Positions 6,223 through 13,966 of a DNA stretch of 14,321 bases are shown here, in pieces (the first letter of the stretch is position 1; each line of letters starts with the position of its first letter). The notes below the pieces were generated by a model. The model was not told the DNA's origin and did not search any database. It worked only from the letters and a program-made list of their open reading frames with translations. The translations under genes and the position numbers were made by a program. Source of the DNA: an uncultured Candidatus Melainabacteria bacterium (lineage in GTDB: Bacteria; Cyanobacteriota; Vampirovibrionia; Gastranaerophilales; Gastranaerophilaceae); NCBI GenBank assembly GCA_934699705.1, contig CAKUXD010000038.1, forward strand, positions 1-14,321, written 5' to 3'.

Positions 6223-7269
6223 ATGGAATATAAAGACTATTATGAAACCTTAGGTGTAAAAAGAGATGCAACAGAAGCTGAAATTAAATCAGCGTATAGA
6301 AAATTAGCGCGTAAATTTCACCCTGATGTTAATAAGACAAAAGAGGCAGAAAAGAAATTTAAGGATATAAATGAAGCCTACGAAGTTCTTGGTGATAAAG
6401 AAAAACGCCAAAGATATGATAGTTTAGGCGCTAATTGGCAGGGCGGTGCTGATTTTACTCCACCTCCTGGATATGAAAACTTTAGTTTTAACTTCAATAA
6501 CGCTGGCGGAACTCAAGGATTTTCGTCATTTGAAGGAATGGGCGGATTTTCAGATTTCTTTAGCTCATTGTTTGGCGATATGATGTCAGGACAAAGAGCA
6601 TCAAGAAAGACTAATTTTACTGGTTTTGAAGGTATGGGCATGAATTTTAATCAAGGCCCAACACAAACTGCAAGAACAACTAGAACTCCTGAACCTGAAA
6701 ACCTAGATTTAACAAAAACTATTAATATAACTGTTAAAGACTTATTTTCTGATAAGCCTATAAAAGTTACGTTTAAAGAAATGGAGCGTTGTAACGCTTG
6801 TCCTCCAAATGGTGGCTATTGTCCTCATTGTCAGGGTACAGGTATTGCTTCAACGAGTAAAACAGTAAATGTTAAATTGCCAAAAGGAGTTCATGCAGGT
6901 CAAAAGATAAGACTTAAAGGCGAAGGTAAGGCTGATATTACTGGACAAAGAGGCGATTTATACTTAATAATCAATATTAAAGATTCAACCTACGCAATTG
7001 AAGGTGCAAATATTACAAGAGAAATTGAAATTTCACCAGCTGAGGCGGTTTTAGGTACTCAAAAAGACATTGAAACTCCACATGGAAAAATTAATATTAA
7101 AATTCCAGCAGGCACTTCTTCAGGACAGGCTCTTAGATTAAAAAATTTAGGTTTACCTAAAAAAGAAGGCGGTTATGGAGATTTGAACGCAAAAATTAAA
7201 ATAACAATACCTAAAAATTTATCAGATAAGCAAATAGAATTGTACAAAAAGTTACGTGAACTTGATTAA
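6223..7269 (+). CDS. DnaJ/CbpA-type Hsp40 co-chaperone with a reduced zinc region
   Basis: J-domain proteins deliver substrates to DnaK and stimulate its ATPase. This 348-residue protein has an N-terminal J domain (about 4-68) with HPD at 33-35, then a long Gly/Phe/Met-rich linker (about 70-150). The C-terminal substrate-binding beta domains follow (about 160-348), with LPKGVHAGQKIRLKGEG and the final dimerisation region. Classical DnaJ has four CxxCxGxG motifs binding two zinc ions. Here only C190-x2-C193 and C200-x2-C203 remain, the second as CPHCQGTG, enough for one metal site. It therefore lies between DnaJ (type A) and zinc-free CbpA (type B). dnaK and grpE are not nearby, so it may not be the main DnaJ, and I leave the symbol blank. 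Its stop overlaps the mnmG stop on the other strand. Confidence 0.93.
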   Translation: MEYKDYYETLGVKRDATEAEIKSAYRKLARKFHPDVNKTKEAEKKFKDINEAYEVLGDKEKRQRYDSLGANWQGGADFTPPPGYENFSFNFNNAGGTQGFSSFEGMGGFSDFFSSLFGDMMSGQRASRKTNFTGFEGMGMNFNQGPTQTARTTRTPEPENLDLTKTINITVKDLFSDKPIKVTFKEMERCNACPPNGGYCPHCQGTGIASTSKTVNVKLPKGVHAGQKIRLKGEGKADITGQRGDLYLIINIKDSTYAIEGANITREIEISPAEAVLGTQKDIETPHGKINIKIPAGTSSGQALRLKNLGLPKKEGGYGDLNAKIKITIPKNLSDKQIELYKKLRELD

Positions 7270-7277
7270 TGAATCAA
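7262..7277. repeat. Inverted repeat over the overlapping dnaJ and mnmG stops
   Basis: TTGATT (7262-7267) and AATCAA (7272-7277) form a perfect 6-bp inverted repeat with a 4-base loop. It covers both stop codons, which share bases 7267-7268 within the palindrome TTAA. No T run follows on either strand, so it is a weak candidate for a bidirectional end signal. Confidence 0.35.
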
Positions 7278-9143
7278 ATGTTTTTCAAGCATAACCATTA
7301 AAACGCTTAAATCTGCGGGCTTTACGCCACCAATACGTGAAGCCTGAGCAAGAGTTGTTGGGCGAATTTTTTCAAGTCTTTCGCGAGATTCTGTTGATAT
7401 ATGTAACATTTTTGAATAATCAATATCTTTAGGAATTTTAATTTTTTCAAGTTTTGAAGCATTGTCAACTTGGGCTTCTTGACGTTTTAAGTATCCATCA
7501 TATTTGAATAAAATTTCAACTTGTTCGTAAGTTGATTTTGGCAAATCCATATTTTTTGCAACAGTATCAAGCTCTTTGATTACTTCATAAGTTACATTTG
7601 GGCGTTTTAGAAGTTCAGCTAATCTGATACCTTTGTCTATGTGTTCGCCATATTTAGCTAAAATCGCATTGTTTTGGTCGTTTGCAGATAATTTTGTATC
7701 TTTTAATCTTTGAACTTCAAGTTCAATTTGTTTTTGCTTTTCTAAAAATAATTGATATTGTGCTTCGTCTAATAATCCCACTTTATGCCCGATTTCGCTT
7801 AATCTGGCATCTGCATTATCTTGTCGCAACAGCAATCTGTATTCAGAACGAGAAGTGAGCATTCTGTAAGGTTCTTCAATATCTTTTGTAACCAAATCAT
7901 CAATTAAAGTACCAATATATGATGAACTTCTCGAAAGTTCTAACATTTCAGACTTATTCAAATAATTAAAAGCATTAACGCCCGCGATTAAACCTTGTGC
8001 TGCGGCTTCTTCATAACCACTTGTACCATTGATTTGCCCTGCCATAAACAGACCTTGAACTTTTTTTGTCATTAAAGAATGAGAGTTCTGAACTGCTGGA
8101 ACATAGTCATATTCTACCGCATAAGCAGGTTTTATAACATGTGCATTTTCTAATCCAGGAAGTGTTCTTAACATTTGCACTTGAACCTCTGCAGGCAAAC
8201 TGCTAGAAAAGCCCTGAATATACACTTCATAAGTGCTTAATCCTTCTGGCTCAACAAAAATATGGTGAGATGGATTTGACGCAAATCTGACAATTTTATC
8301 CTCAATTGAAGGACAATATCTAGGACCAATAGCGTGAATTAAACCGCTATACATCGGAGATTTATCCAAATTTGCTTTAATAATATCGTGAGTTTTTTCA
8401 TTGGTTTTTGTTAAATAACAAGGGTATTGCTTTCTTACTGGTCTATCTGGTCTAAAAGAGTAGAAACTTAATTCTTTATCGCCTTCTTGTAAAATCATTT
8501 TTGAATAATCAATTGTACGGCTATCTACTCGTTGCGGTGTACCAGTTTTTAAGCGCTTTATTGTAAATCCTAATTCAATTAAAGACTTAGATAGTCCTCT
8601 TGCTGGCATTTCACCTAGTCTTCCAGCAGGATAAGAATTTAAACCTACCCAAATTTTTGCTTCTAGCGAAGTTCCAGTTGTTAGAATAACAGTTGGCGCA
8701 GAATATTGAATACCATATTCATCTATTGCACCAATAATTTTGTTATCATTAGTTAATAATTGTGAAATACAACATTGTTTTAAGAAAATATTATCTTGAT
8801 TTTGAATAACATTTCTCATAAACTGAGTATATTCTTTTTTATCAGATTGTGCCCTTAATGCTCTTACAGCAGGACCTTTAGACATATTTAAGGTTTTCAT
8901 TTGAAGATATGTTGCGTCAGTAGCAATCCCCATTTGTCCGCCTAGTGCGTCGATTTCTCTGACCAAAGTTGATTTTGCAGGCCCGCCAATGGCTGGATTA
9001 CAAGGCATTAGGGCAATATTATCCATGTTTAACGAACATAGTAAAGTTTTTAAACCTAAACGCGCAGTTGCTAAAGCAGCTTCACAACCAGCATGACCCG
9101 CTCCTACTACTATACAATCAAATTTATTACTTAAATAATCCAT
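7266..9143 (-). CDS. mnmG: tRNA uridine-34 modification enzyme MnmG (GidA)
   Basis: MnmG is the FAD-binding partner of the GTPase MnmE. Together they add the (carboxymethyl)aminomethyl group to C5 of wobble uridine 34 in several tRNAs, keeping decoding accurate. From the ATG at 9143 the protein has 625 residues, as expected. The dinucleotide motif VVGAGHAGCEAA is at about 12-23. The family signature MPCNPAIGGPAKS includes C48, and GPRYCPSIEDKI includes C277, equivalent to the paired redox cysteines of E. coli MnmG. The second FAD segment GLFMAGQINGTSGYEEA and the helical C-terminal domain that contacts MnmE and tRNA are complete. A TTG at 9161 would add six residues, but it precedes the TATAAT box that predicts a leaderless mRNA from the ATG. 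mnmE is not in the window. Confidence 0.97.
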   Translation of the reverse strand: MDYLSNKFDCIVVGAGHAGCEAALATARLGLKTLLCSLNMDNIALMPCNPAIGGPAKSTLVREIDALGGQMGIATDATYLQMKTLNMSKGPAVRALRAQSDKKEYTQFMRNVIQNQDNIFLKQCCISQLLTNDNKIIGAIDEYGIQYSAPTVILTTGTSLEAKIWVGLNSYPAGRLGEMPARGLSKSLIELGFTIKRLKTGTPQRVDSRTIDYSKMILQEGDKELSFYSFRPDRPVRKQYPCYLTKTNEKTHDIIKANLDKSPMYSGLIHAIGPRYCPSIEDKIVRFASNPSHHIFVEPEGLSTYEVYIQGFSSSLPAEVQVQMLRTLPGLENAHVIKPAYAVEYDYVPAVQNSHSLMTKKVQGLFMAGQINGTSGYEEAAAQGLIAGVNAFNYLNKSEMLELSRSSSYIGTLIDDLVTKDIEEPYRMLTSRSEYRLLLRQDNADARLSEIGHKVGLLDEAQYQLFLEKQKQIELEVQRLKDTKLSANDQNNAILAKYGEHIDKGIRLAELLKRPNVTYEVIKELDTVAKNMDLPKSTYEQVEILFKYDGYLKRQEAQVDNASKLEKIKIPKDIDYSKMLHISTESRERLEKIRPTTLAQASRIGGVKPADLSVLMVMLEKHLIH

Positions 9144-9149
9144 AATTTT

Positions 9150-9155
9150 ATTATA
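9150..9155 (-). promoter_or_regulatory. mnmG -10 box, predicted leaderless start
   Basis: A perfect TATAAT on the minus strand ends 6 bases before the ATG at 9143. It is only 15 bp from the facing -10 box of the divergent gene. No clear -35 box or Shine-Dalgarno site is seen. Confidence 0.6.
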
Positions 9156-9167
9156 ATACAAAATTTA

Positions 9168-9176
9168 TGTTATAAT
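9168..9176 (+). promoter_or_regulatory. Extended -10 promoter of the exported-protein gene
   Basis: TGTTATAAT is a perfect extended -10 element (TATAAT at 9171-9176). It ends 7 bases before the ATG at 9184, and the ATG at 9175 lies inside the box. This makes 9184 the likely start, again with a leaderless mRNA. Confidence 0.65.
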
Positions 9177-9183
9177 GTCGAAC

Positions 9184-9795
9184 ATGAAAAAGTTATTTAC
9201 AGTTATTTTTATTTTAAGCATTTTTGTTAATATTCCTGCTTTGTCAGAGGAAAATTTTATTCTTCAAGGAAAGGTAAATTTTGATTGGGCAGAAAAATCA
9301 CAATTTGAAAGAGATTTGCAAATCGAAGAAATTAAAAACACTATTTATAAAGATGAATTTGTAAAAAAATATCCTAAAAAAGCTTTTAAAAGTGATTATG
9401 CAGATTTTTTAAAAGATAAAAATTACAAATCTAATTATTTAACATTAAAATCAGGTAAAAACGAAACAAAAGATGCAAATTTATCAGGATTTTTCAGTAA
9501 AAATGAAAAAATATTATTTATCTATGGTATTCAATATAAAAACAATATTTATACAAAATATTACTATGATGCAATGGGTAATTTAAGATACATTGACACT
9601 TTTTCAAGCAATTATCCAAATTATCCATATTTCACACATCAATACAGAATTGATGGCTCTTTAGCAGGTTCTGTTTATTTCAAAGATAAAGACACTCAAT
9701 ATATTTTTAAAAACGAAAAATTTAGTGGAGTTTGGTTTAAAAACACTATGTTTAACCGAAAAGCAAAAAAAATTATGACTCGTTCAAACTATTAA
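9184..9795 (+). CDS. Unrecognised exported protein with tyrosine-rich C-terminal repeats
   Basis: I do not recognise the family. From the ATG at 9184 the product has 203 residues. The N-terminus, MKKLFTVIFILSIFVNIPALS, is a textbook Sec signal peptide with predicted cleavage after Ser21 (ALS before EE), so the mature protein is probably periplasmic or surface-exposed. The middle (about 25-105) is highly charged and lysine-rich. The C-terminal half has three loosely similar aromatic beta-hairpin-like units: YYYDAMGNL near 126, HQYRIDGSL near 152 and YIFKNEKFSGVWF near 173. They resemble MORN or YwqK-like repeats, but the match is weak. There is no lipobox cysteine after the signal peptide and no later membrane segment. 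It diverges from mnmG with 40 bases between the starts and converges on the AsmA-like gene with 2 bases between the stops. An ATG at 9175 is less likely because it lies in the -10 box. Confidence 0.85.
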   Translation: MKKLFTVIFILSIFVNIPALSEENFILQGKVNFDWAEKSQFERDLQIEEIKNTIYKDEFVKKYPKKAFKSDYADFLKDKNYKSNYLTLKSGKNETKDANLSGFFSKNEKILFIYGIQYKNNIYTKYYYDAMGNLRYIDTFSSNYPNYPYFTHQYRIDGSLAGSVYFKDKDTQYIFKNEKFSGVWFKNTMFNRKAKKIMTRSNY

Positions 9796-9797
9796 TT

Positions 9798-12700
9798 TTA
9801 TTCAATCCAACGGAAGCTGTCAACATAATCATCACCGCTAACATCACCATGAATTTCAACTGCAAAGACCCTAAATGCTTTGTTTGATAACTCAAGTCCT
9901 GGAAGCTTATTGATATCATTAAGCAGTTTTGCATTTGAAGGATCGTTCAAATTTACTCCTGGAATACTGTTAAATAACGTATTCAAAGAAAGGTTTCCAA
10001 TTGGTCCTAAAATCGTTGTAATTTTCTTTGATAAACGCCCAAATACATACATATCAGCGTTGTATGTAGATAAATTATATTCACCCGTAACGTAAATGTT
10101 CAAATCCTTGCCAGTAGACAAAATTTGAATTTTGTCTGCAATACCATTATGAATTTCAACTGCACCTTTAATTGAAGCGAAATTACCTGTTTTAAGCGGA
10201 GTTACTAAATCAATTAGACCATTTATAGATAAACCTGTTATACCACTTTTTATCAAGTTTCCAGCTTTAAGCAAGTATTCCAAAGAACCAAGTTTAGGCA
10301 TTCTACCATCTTTAACTAAAAATGCACCATAACCATTAAGCGTTTTTAAACAGTCAGCCTGATTTCTACCTGTACAACTTAAATTTAATTGTCCGCTTAA
10401 ATCGCCAAAAAACTGTTCTTTAATATCAAAAAGTGCTGTCATTAGCTTATCGGCATCTGCGCCTTTAACGTTTAAATCAAATTCAGATTTATTTGAAACT
10501 AAATTATATTTTACTGAACCGTCCATTTGACCTTGCGCAAGGTTAAATTTAAAGTTTTCTACATTAAAAATATTGTTTTTAAAATTTAATTTCGCATTCA
10601 AATCGTGTGCGTGAATATTATAAACAAATATATTTTTCGCAATAATATCTATATTTTTAATAATTATTTGTTTTAAATCAATAGAATTAAGTTGTTTAAC
10701 CGAAACATCACCCGCTAAAGAATTCATTTCATATACATTCAGGGTGTCAAGAATACGTTTAATATTCAAATTACCAACATTTACCTTAACATCATTTATT
10801 ACGTATGGTTTTGTTAATCTGTTTTGCGCATTAAAATCTAAATTAAAGGAGTTAGAAAGTACATCACCAGTAATATTTCCCGCAATTTCACTCTGATAAA
10901 AATTAAGTGATACGTCTTTTATCATTACATCAAAGAATGGAATATCAACCCCTGAAGTTTTAAAAATTCCTCTAACTTTTGGATTATTAAAATTACCATT
11001 TATAACAATATCTGAAATAAAATGTCCACTTTTAATCAAAGGCTTTTTGAAAACAATATTAAAAATTTTCATATCAGTTGGTACGGCAGTTTTTATTGCA
11101 AAATTTTCAAAAGAAGCTATTTTTTTATTTGGATAAATTATCCCTGAAGCGCTTAATTGTCTGGCGTTTGAAGTTCTACCATTTTGAGATGTAATAATTT
11201 TATCATATAAGAAGGATTTTATATGAATTTTTTTAGGCTCAATTTGCGAATTAAGATAGATATGTATAGGAGTATCCTGATTTCCTAATGTCGCGCCCAT
11301 GTAGTATAGACTTGAATCTTTATCAATATATAAACTAGATTTAGAGGATAATTTATTCGCATAACCAGTGATTGCTGATTTAAACGAAATTTCACCTTTT
11401 GCTTTTATCGGATAAATAGAATTTCTGTTATAAATAGTGTCTATAAATTTTTGATTTGGTTTTGAAGACACATAAGCCGTTACGTATGGGTGATTAAACA
11501 GATTTTTCACATTTCCGTCAAGCATTGTCGGCATAGTGCCAATTAGCATATTAATTTTATTTAGAGTTAAAGTGTTATTATTTATTAACGCAAATCCGCT
11601 TATGACTTCAATTGGCAAGTTCTTTTTGTTATAAACAAAGGATAAATTATTAAAATAAGCAGAGCCCTTCACGTTAAAATTCTTCATTTCAAATTTATCA
11701 ATAGCGCCTTGATATTTACCGTTAAGCTCCATATACGAGTTTGAATATCTACCTGTTGGTTTAAGTGTAATAAAATTAGGACAGTAAATAGCAAATAATT
11801 CGCTAAATTTAATTTTGTCTGTCGTAAAGTTGATATTTGCTTGATTATTTTTAATTTCACCTTTTGCTGTAATTTTAGAGGTATTTATGAGAGATTTAAT
11901 ATCAAAATTTATGTTAAAATCATCATATAGAATTTTACCTGAAAATTTTGGCGTAAATTTATTGAGATTCATTGGTTTAATAGCATTTGATAATAAATTA
12001 ATTTCACCTTTTGCGTGCAAATTTTTTCCAAAAACGATTTCCTTCATTTGTTTAATTTGTCCAGTCAAATTCAAATAAAAGTCCGTTTTACCGTTTCCGT
12101 CTTCAATTAACGCAACAAATTTTTGAAGATCTTTTAACATCGGAGAAGACTTAATAATTAAAAGCAACTTGCCTAAATCTTGTTCTTGGGCTTTAACCTT
12201 AAAATCTAGTTTTCCGGTAAAATCACAAGTTCCGTCAATATTAACAGGTTTATTATTAATTGTTCCAGATTTTAAATTAAACTCAGCAAAAGTATCTTTA
12301 AAATATAAATTTGCATTTGCATTTTTAAGCTCTAAATTTTTAATATCATTAAAGCCAGCAGAAGCATTTATAGTTGAAAATTTACCGATTAAATGTGGAT
12401 CTTTTTTATTTCCTGTAACCTTCAAATCAATATTACCAAATCCACTATAATACATGTCAGGAACAGGGCCTAATTCAAAATCTAATGTTTCATGAACAGG
12501 CACTAAAACCTTTTTTGCAACAAATAAGTCAATTTTGTCTGTACTTTTTATATCAAGTTTTACATCACGTTCACCATAAACTTTAATTTTCCCATTAACC
12601 GATACATATTGATTTATATCAGTAGGCACATTTACGTCAATATTCATAAAATCTTTATCAAATTTTATTCCAATATGTGCGCCTTTTGGAGCTTTTTTGA

Positions 12701-13928
12701 TAGGTTCTATTGCATAAGCATTATCAAGGTTTATATATCCGTAAATATCAGGGGTTTGTAAGTCATTTTTTATGTTTAAATCAACATTTACATCTGAGTA
12801 AAACCCGCAATCCTTCGCGACAGATGGATAAATTTTTATTAGCTTTTCAAGTTTTTTGCTATAAGGTAAAATTTCTAATAAATCTTCTGAACGAGCGTTC
12901 AACATCTTAAAATTTAAATCTAATTTTTGATTTTTTGAAGTAATTTTATCAATATCACCCGAAAGCTTCATATTGAATTTTGGTGTTTTAACGCTAAAAT
13001 TAGGGATACTTAAACTATTTTTTTCTAAAAGCATTAAAGAATTAAGTTGGATTTTATCCTTGTAATAGTATGGTTTATCAAAATATTTGCCATCAAATTT
13101 GATTTTATCAAGAATCACACTAGCTTTGTATTGTTTTTGTTCTAACAATAGCTTATCTGAATGTAATTCAAAATTAATAATACCGTCTAAATTCTTCACA
13201 AAACCATTTGAAAAATATGATATAAAATTCGATATATTTCCCAAGTTTATATTTGTAAAACTAACCGTAAGTTCTGGTGGATAATCGTCAAGATGAGGTA
13301 ATAACGGTAATTTAGCATCTAAATCTATATAAATTTTAGATTTAGAATTATTAGAAATAATATCAGCATCTAAATCTAAATCAATCCTTTTATTTTCTTT
13401 GAATTTTGATAAATTAAAGTAATTACCAACAATTTTAATCTTGTTGCTCTTTGATAAATCCTGCAAATTAATAGTAAACTTATCAACAAAAATTTTTGCA
13501 CCATTAACATCTACAATATCATCTGATTTTTGTATAAGCAAGTATTGACCTAGTTTTACGCGCAATTCTTTATCACAATATAAATCAATAAAAATATTAT
13601 CCGAAGAAAAATATTTTAAATTTACACGTCCTAAAATCAAAGGTAGCAATGAAACTTTTATAACAGGCTTTTCTGTGTAAAACGCTGGTGTTCCATCATC
13701 GTTAAGCAACTGAAATTTATCAGCTTTTAACCAAATTGATGGAGATAGCCCAAATTTAAAAGAAGGCTTTTGAATATCAACTTTATATCCATATTCTTGT
13801 TTGATAAAATTAGTTATTTGAGGATTGAATTTATCCAAATTAATAATTAGCGGTAAAACAAAGTAGTATATTGCGTATAGCAATATTAAAACCAAAATAC
13901 TAACTAATGCTTTTAATCTAATCCCCAT
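9798..13928 (-). CDS. Large AsmA-family (YhdP/TamB-like) envelope protein
   Basis: This 1376-residue protein has one N-terminal membrane helix (about 6-29) and then a very long, beta-rich, cysteine-poor periplasmic region of alternating hydrophobic and polar strands. That is the architecture of AsmA, YhdP and TamB. These are anchored in the inner membrane and thought to form a hydrophobic groove that bridges the periplasm and carries phospholipids to the outer membrane. The N-terminal AsmA-like segment has PSFKFGLSPSIWLKADKFQL near 55-74. The C-terminal AsmA_2-like region contains LNGYGAFLVKDGRMPKLGSL near 1207-1226, and the protein ends in SFRWIE. The length is closest to YhdP. No TamA partner is visible. 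The ATG at 13928 has a TATAAT box 6 bases upstream and no Shine-Dalgarno site. It follows the FAD oxidoreductase gene after 38 bases on the same strand, so some read-through is likely. Exact subfamily is uncertain. Confidence 0.87.
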   Translation of the reverse strand: MGIRLKALVSILVLILLYAIYYFVLPLIINLDKFNPQITNFIKQEYGYKVDIQKPSFKFGLSPSIWLKADKFQLLNDDGTPAFYTEKPVIKVSLLPLILGRVNLKYFSSDNIFIDLYCDKELRVKLGQYLLIQKSDDIVDVNGAKIFVDKFTINLQDLSKSNKIKIVGNYFNLSKFKENKRIDLDLDADIISNNSKSKIYIDLDAKLPLLPHLDDYPPELTVSFTNINLGNISNFISYFSNGFVKNLDGIINFELHSDKLLLEQKQYKASVILDKIKFDGKYFDKPYYYKDKIQLNSLMLLEKNSLSIPNFSVKTPKFNMKLSGDIDKITSKNQKLDLNFKMLNARSEDLLEILPYSKKLEKLIKIYPSVAKDCGFYSDVNVDLNIKNDLQTPDIYGYINLDNAYAIEPIKKAPKGAHIGIKFDKDFMNIDVNVPTDINQYVSVNGKIKVYGERDVKLDIKSTDKIDLFVAKKVLVPVHETLDFELGPVPDMYYSGFGNIDLKVTGNKKDPHLIGKFSTINASAGFNDIKNLELKNANANLYFKDTFAEFNLKSGTINNKPVNIDGTCDFTGKLDFKVKAQEQDLGKLLLIIKSSPMLKDLQKFVALIEDGNGKTDFYLNLTGQIKQMKEIVFGKNLHAKGEINLLSNAIKPMNLNKFTPKFSGKILYDDFNINFDIKSLINTSKITAKGEIKNNQANINFTTDKIKFSELFAIYCPNFITLKPTGRYSNSYMELNGKYQGAIDKFEMKNFNVKGSAYFNNLSFVYNKKNLPIEVISGFALINNNTLTLNKINMLIGTMPTMLDGNVKNLFNHPYVTAYVSSKPNQKFIDTIYNRNSIYPIKAKGEISFKSAITGYANKLSSKSSLYIDKDSSLYYMGATLGNQDTPIHIYLNSQIEPKKIHIKSFLYDKIITSQNGRTSNARQLSASGIIYPNKKIASFENFAIKTAVPTDMKIFNIVFKKPLIKSGHFISDIVINGNFNNPKVRGIFKTSGVDIPFFDVMIKDVSLNFYQSEIAGNITGDVLSNSFNLDFNAQNRLTKPYVINDVKVNVGNLNIKRILDTLNVYEMNSLAGDVSVKQLNSIDLKQIIIKNIDIIAKNIFVYNIHAHDLNAKLNFKNNIFNVENFKFNLAQGQMDGSVKYNLVSNKSEFDLNVKGADADKLMTALFDIKEQFFGDLSGQLNLSCTGRNQADCLKTLNGYGAFLVKDGRMPKLGSLEYLLKAGNLIKSGITGLSINGLIDLVTPLKTGNFASIKGAVEIHNGIADKIQILSTGKDLNIYVTGEYNLSTYNADMYVFGRLSKKITTILGPIGNLSLNTLFNSIPGVNLNDPSNAKLLNDINKLPGLELSNKAFRVFAVEIHGDVSGDDYVDSFRWIE

Positions 13929-13934
13929 GTTTAA

Positions 13935-13962
13935 ATTATAAGTGAAAATTACGATATAGCAA
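13935..13962 (-). promoter_or_regulatory. Promoter of the AsmA-like gene, predicted leaderless start
   Basis: TTGCTA (13962-13957, 4/6 to -35), a 16-base spacer and a perfect TATAAT (13940-13935) lie in the gap after the upstream gene. The -10 box ends 6 bases before the ATG at 13928. Confidence 0.65.
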
Positions 13963-13966
13963 GTTT

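Noticed and set aside
9144..9161. TTG start for mnmG at 9161
   Set aside because: It lies upstream of the TATAAT box predicted to start the mRNA at the ATG at 9143, has no Shine-Dalgarno site, and the extra residues are not typical of the family.
9880..13284. Several open frames of 60-95 codons on the plus strand inside the AsmA-like gene
   Set aside because: They lie wholly antisense to a long coding frame, lack ribosome binding sites and have no recognisable domains.
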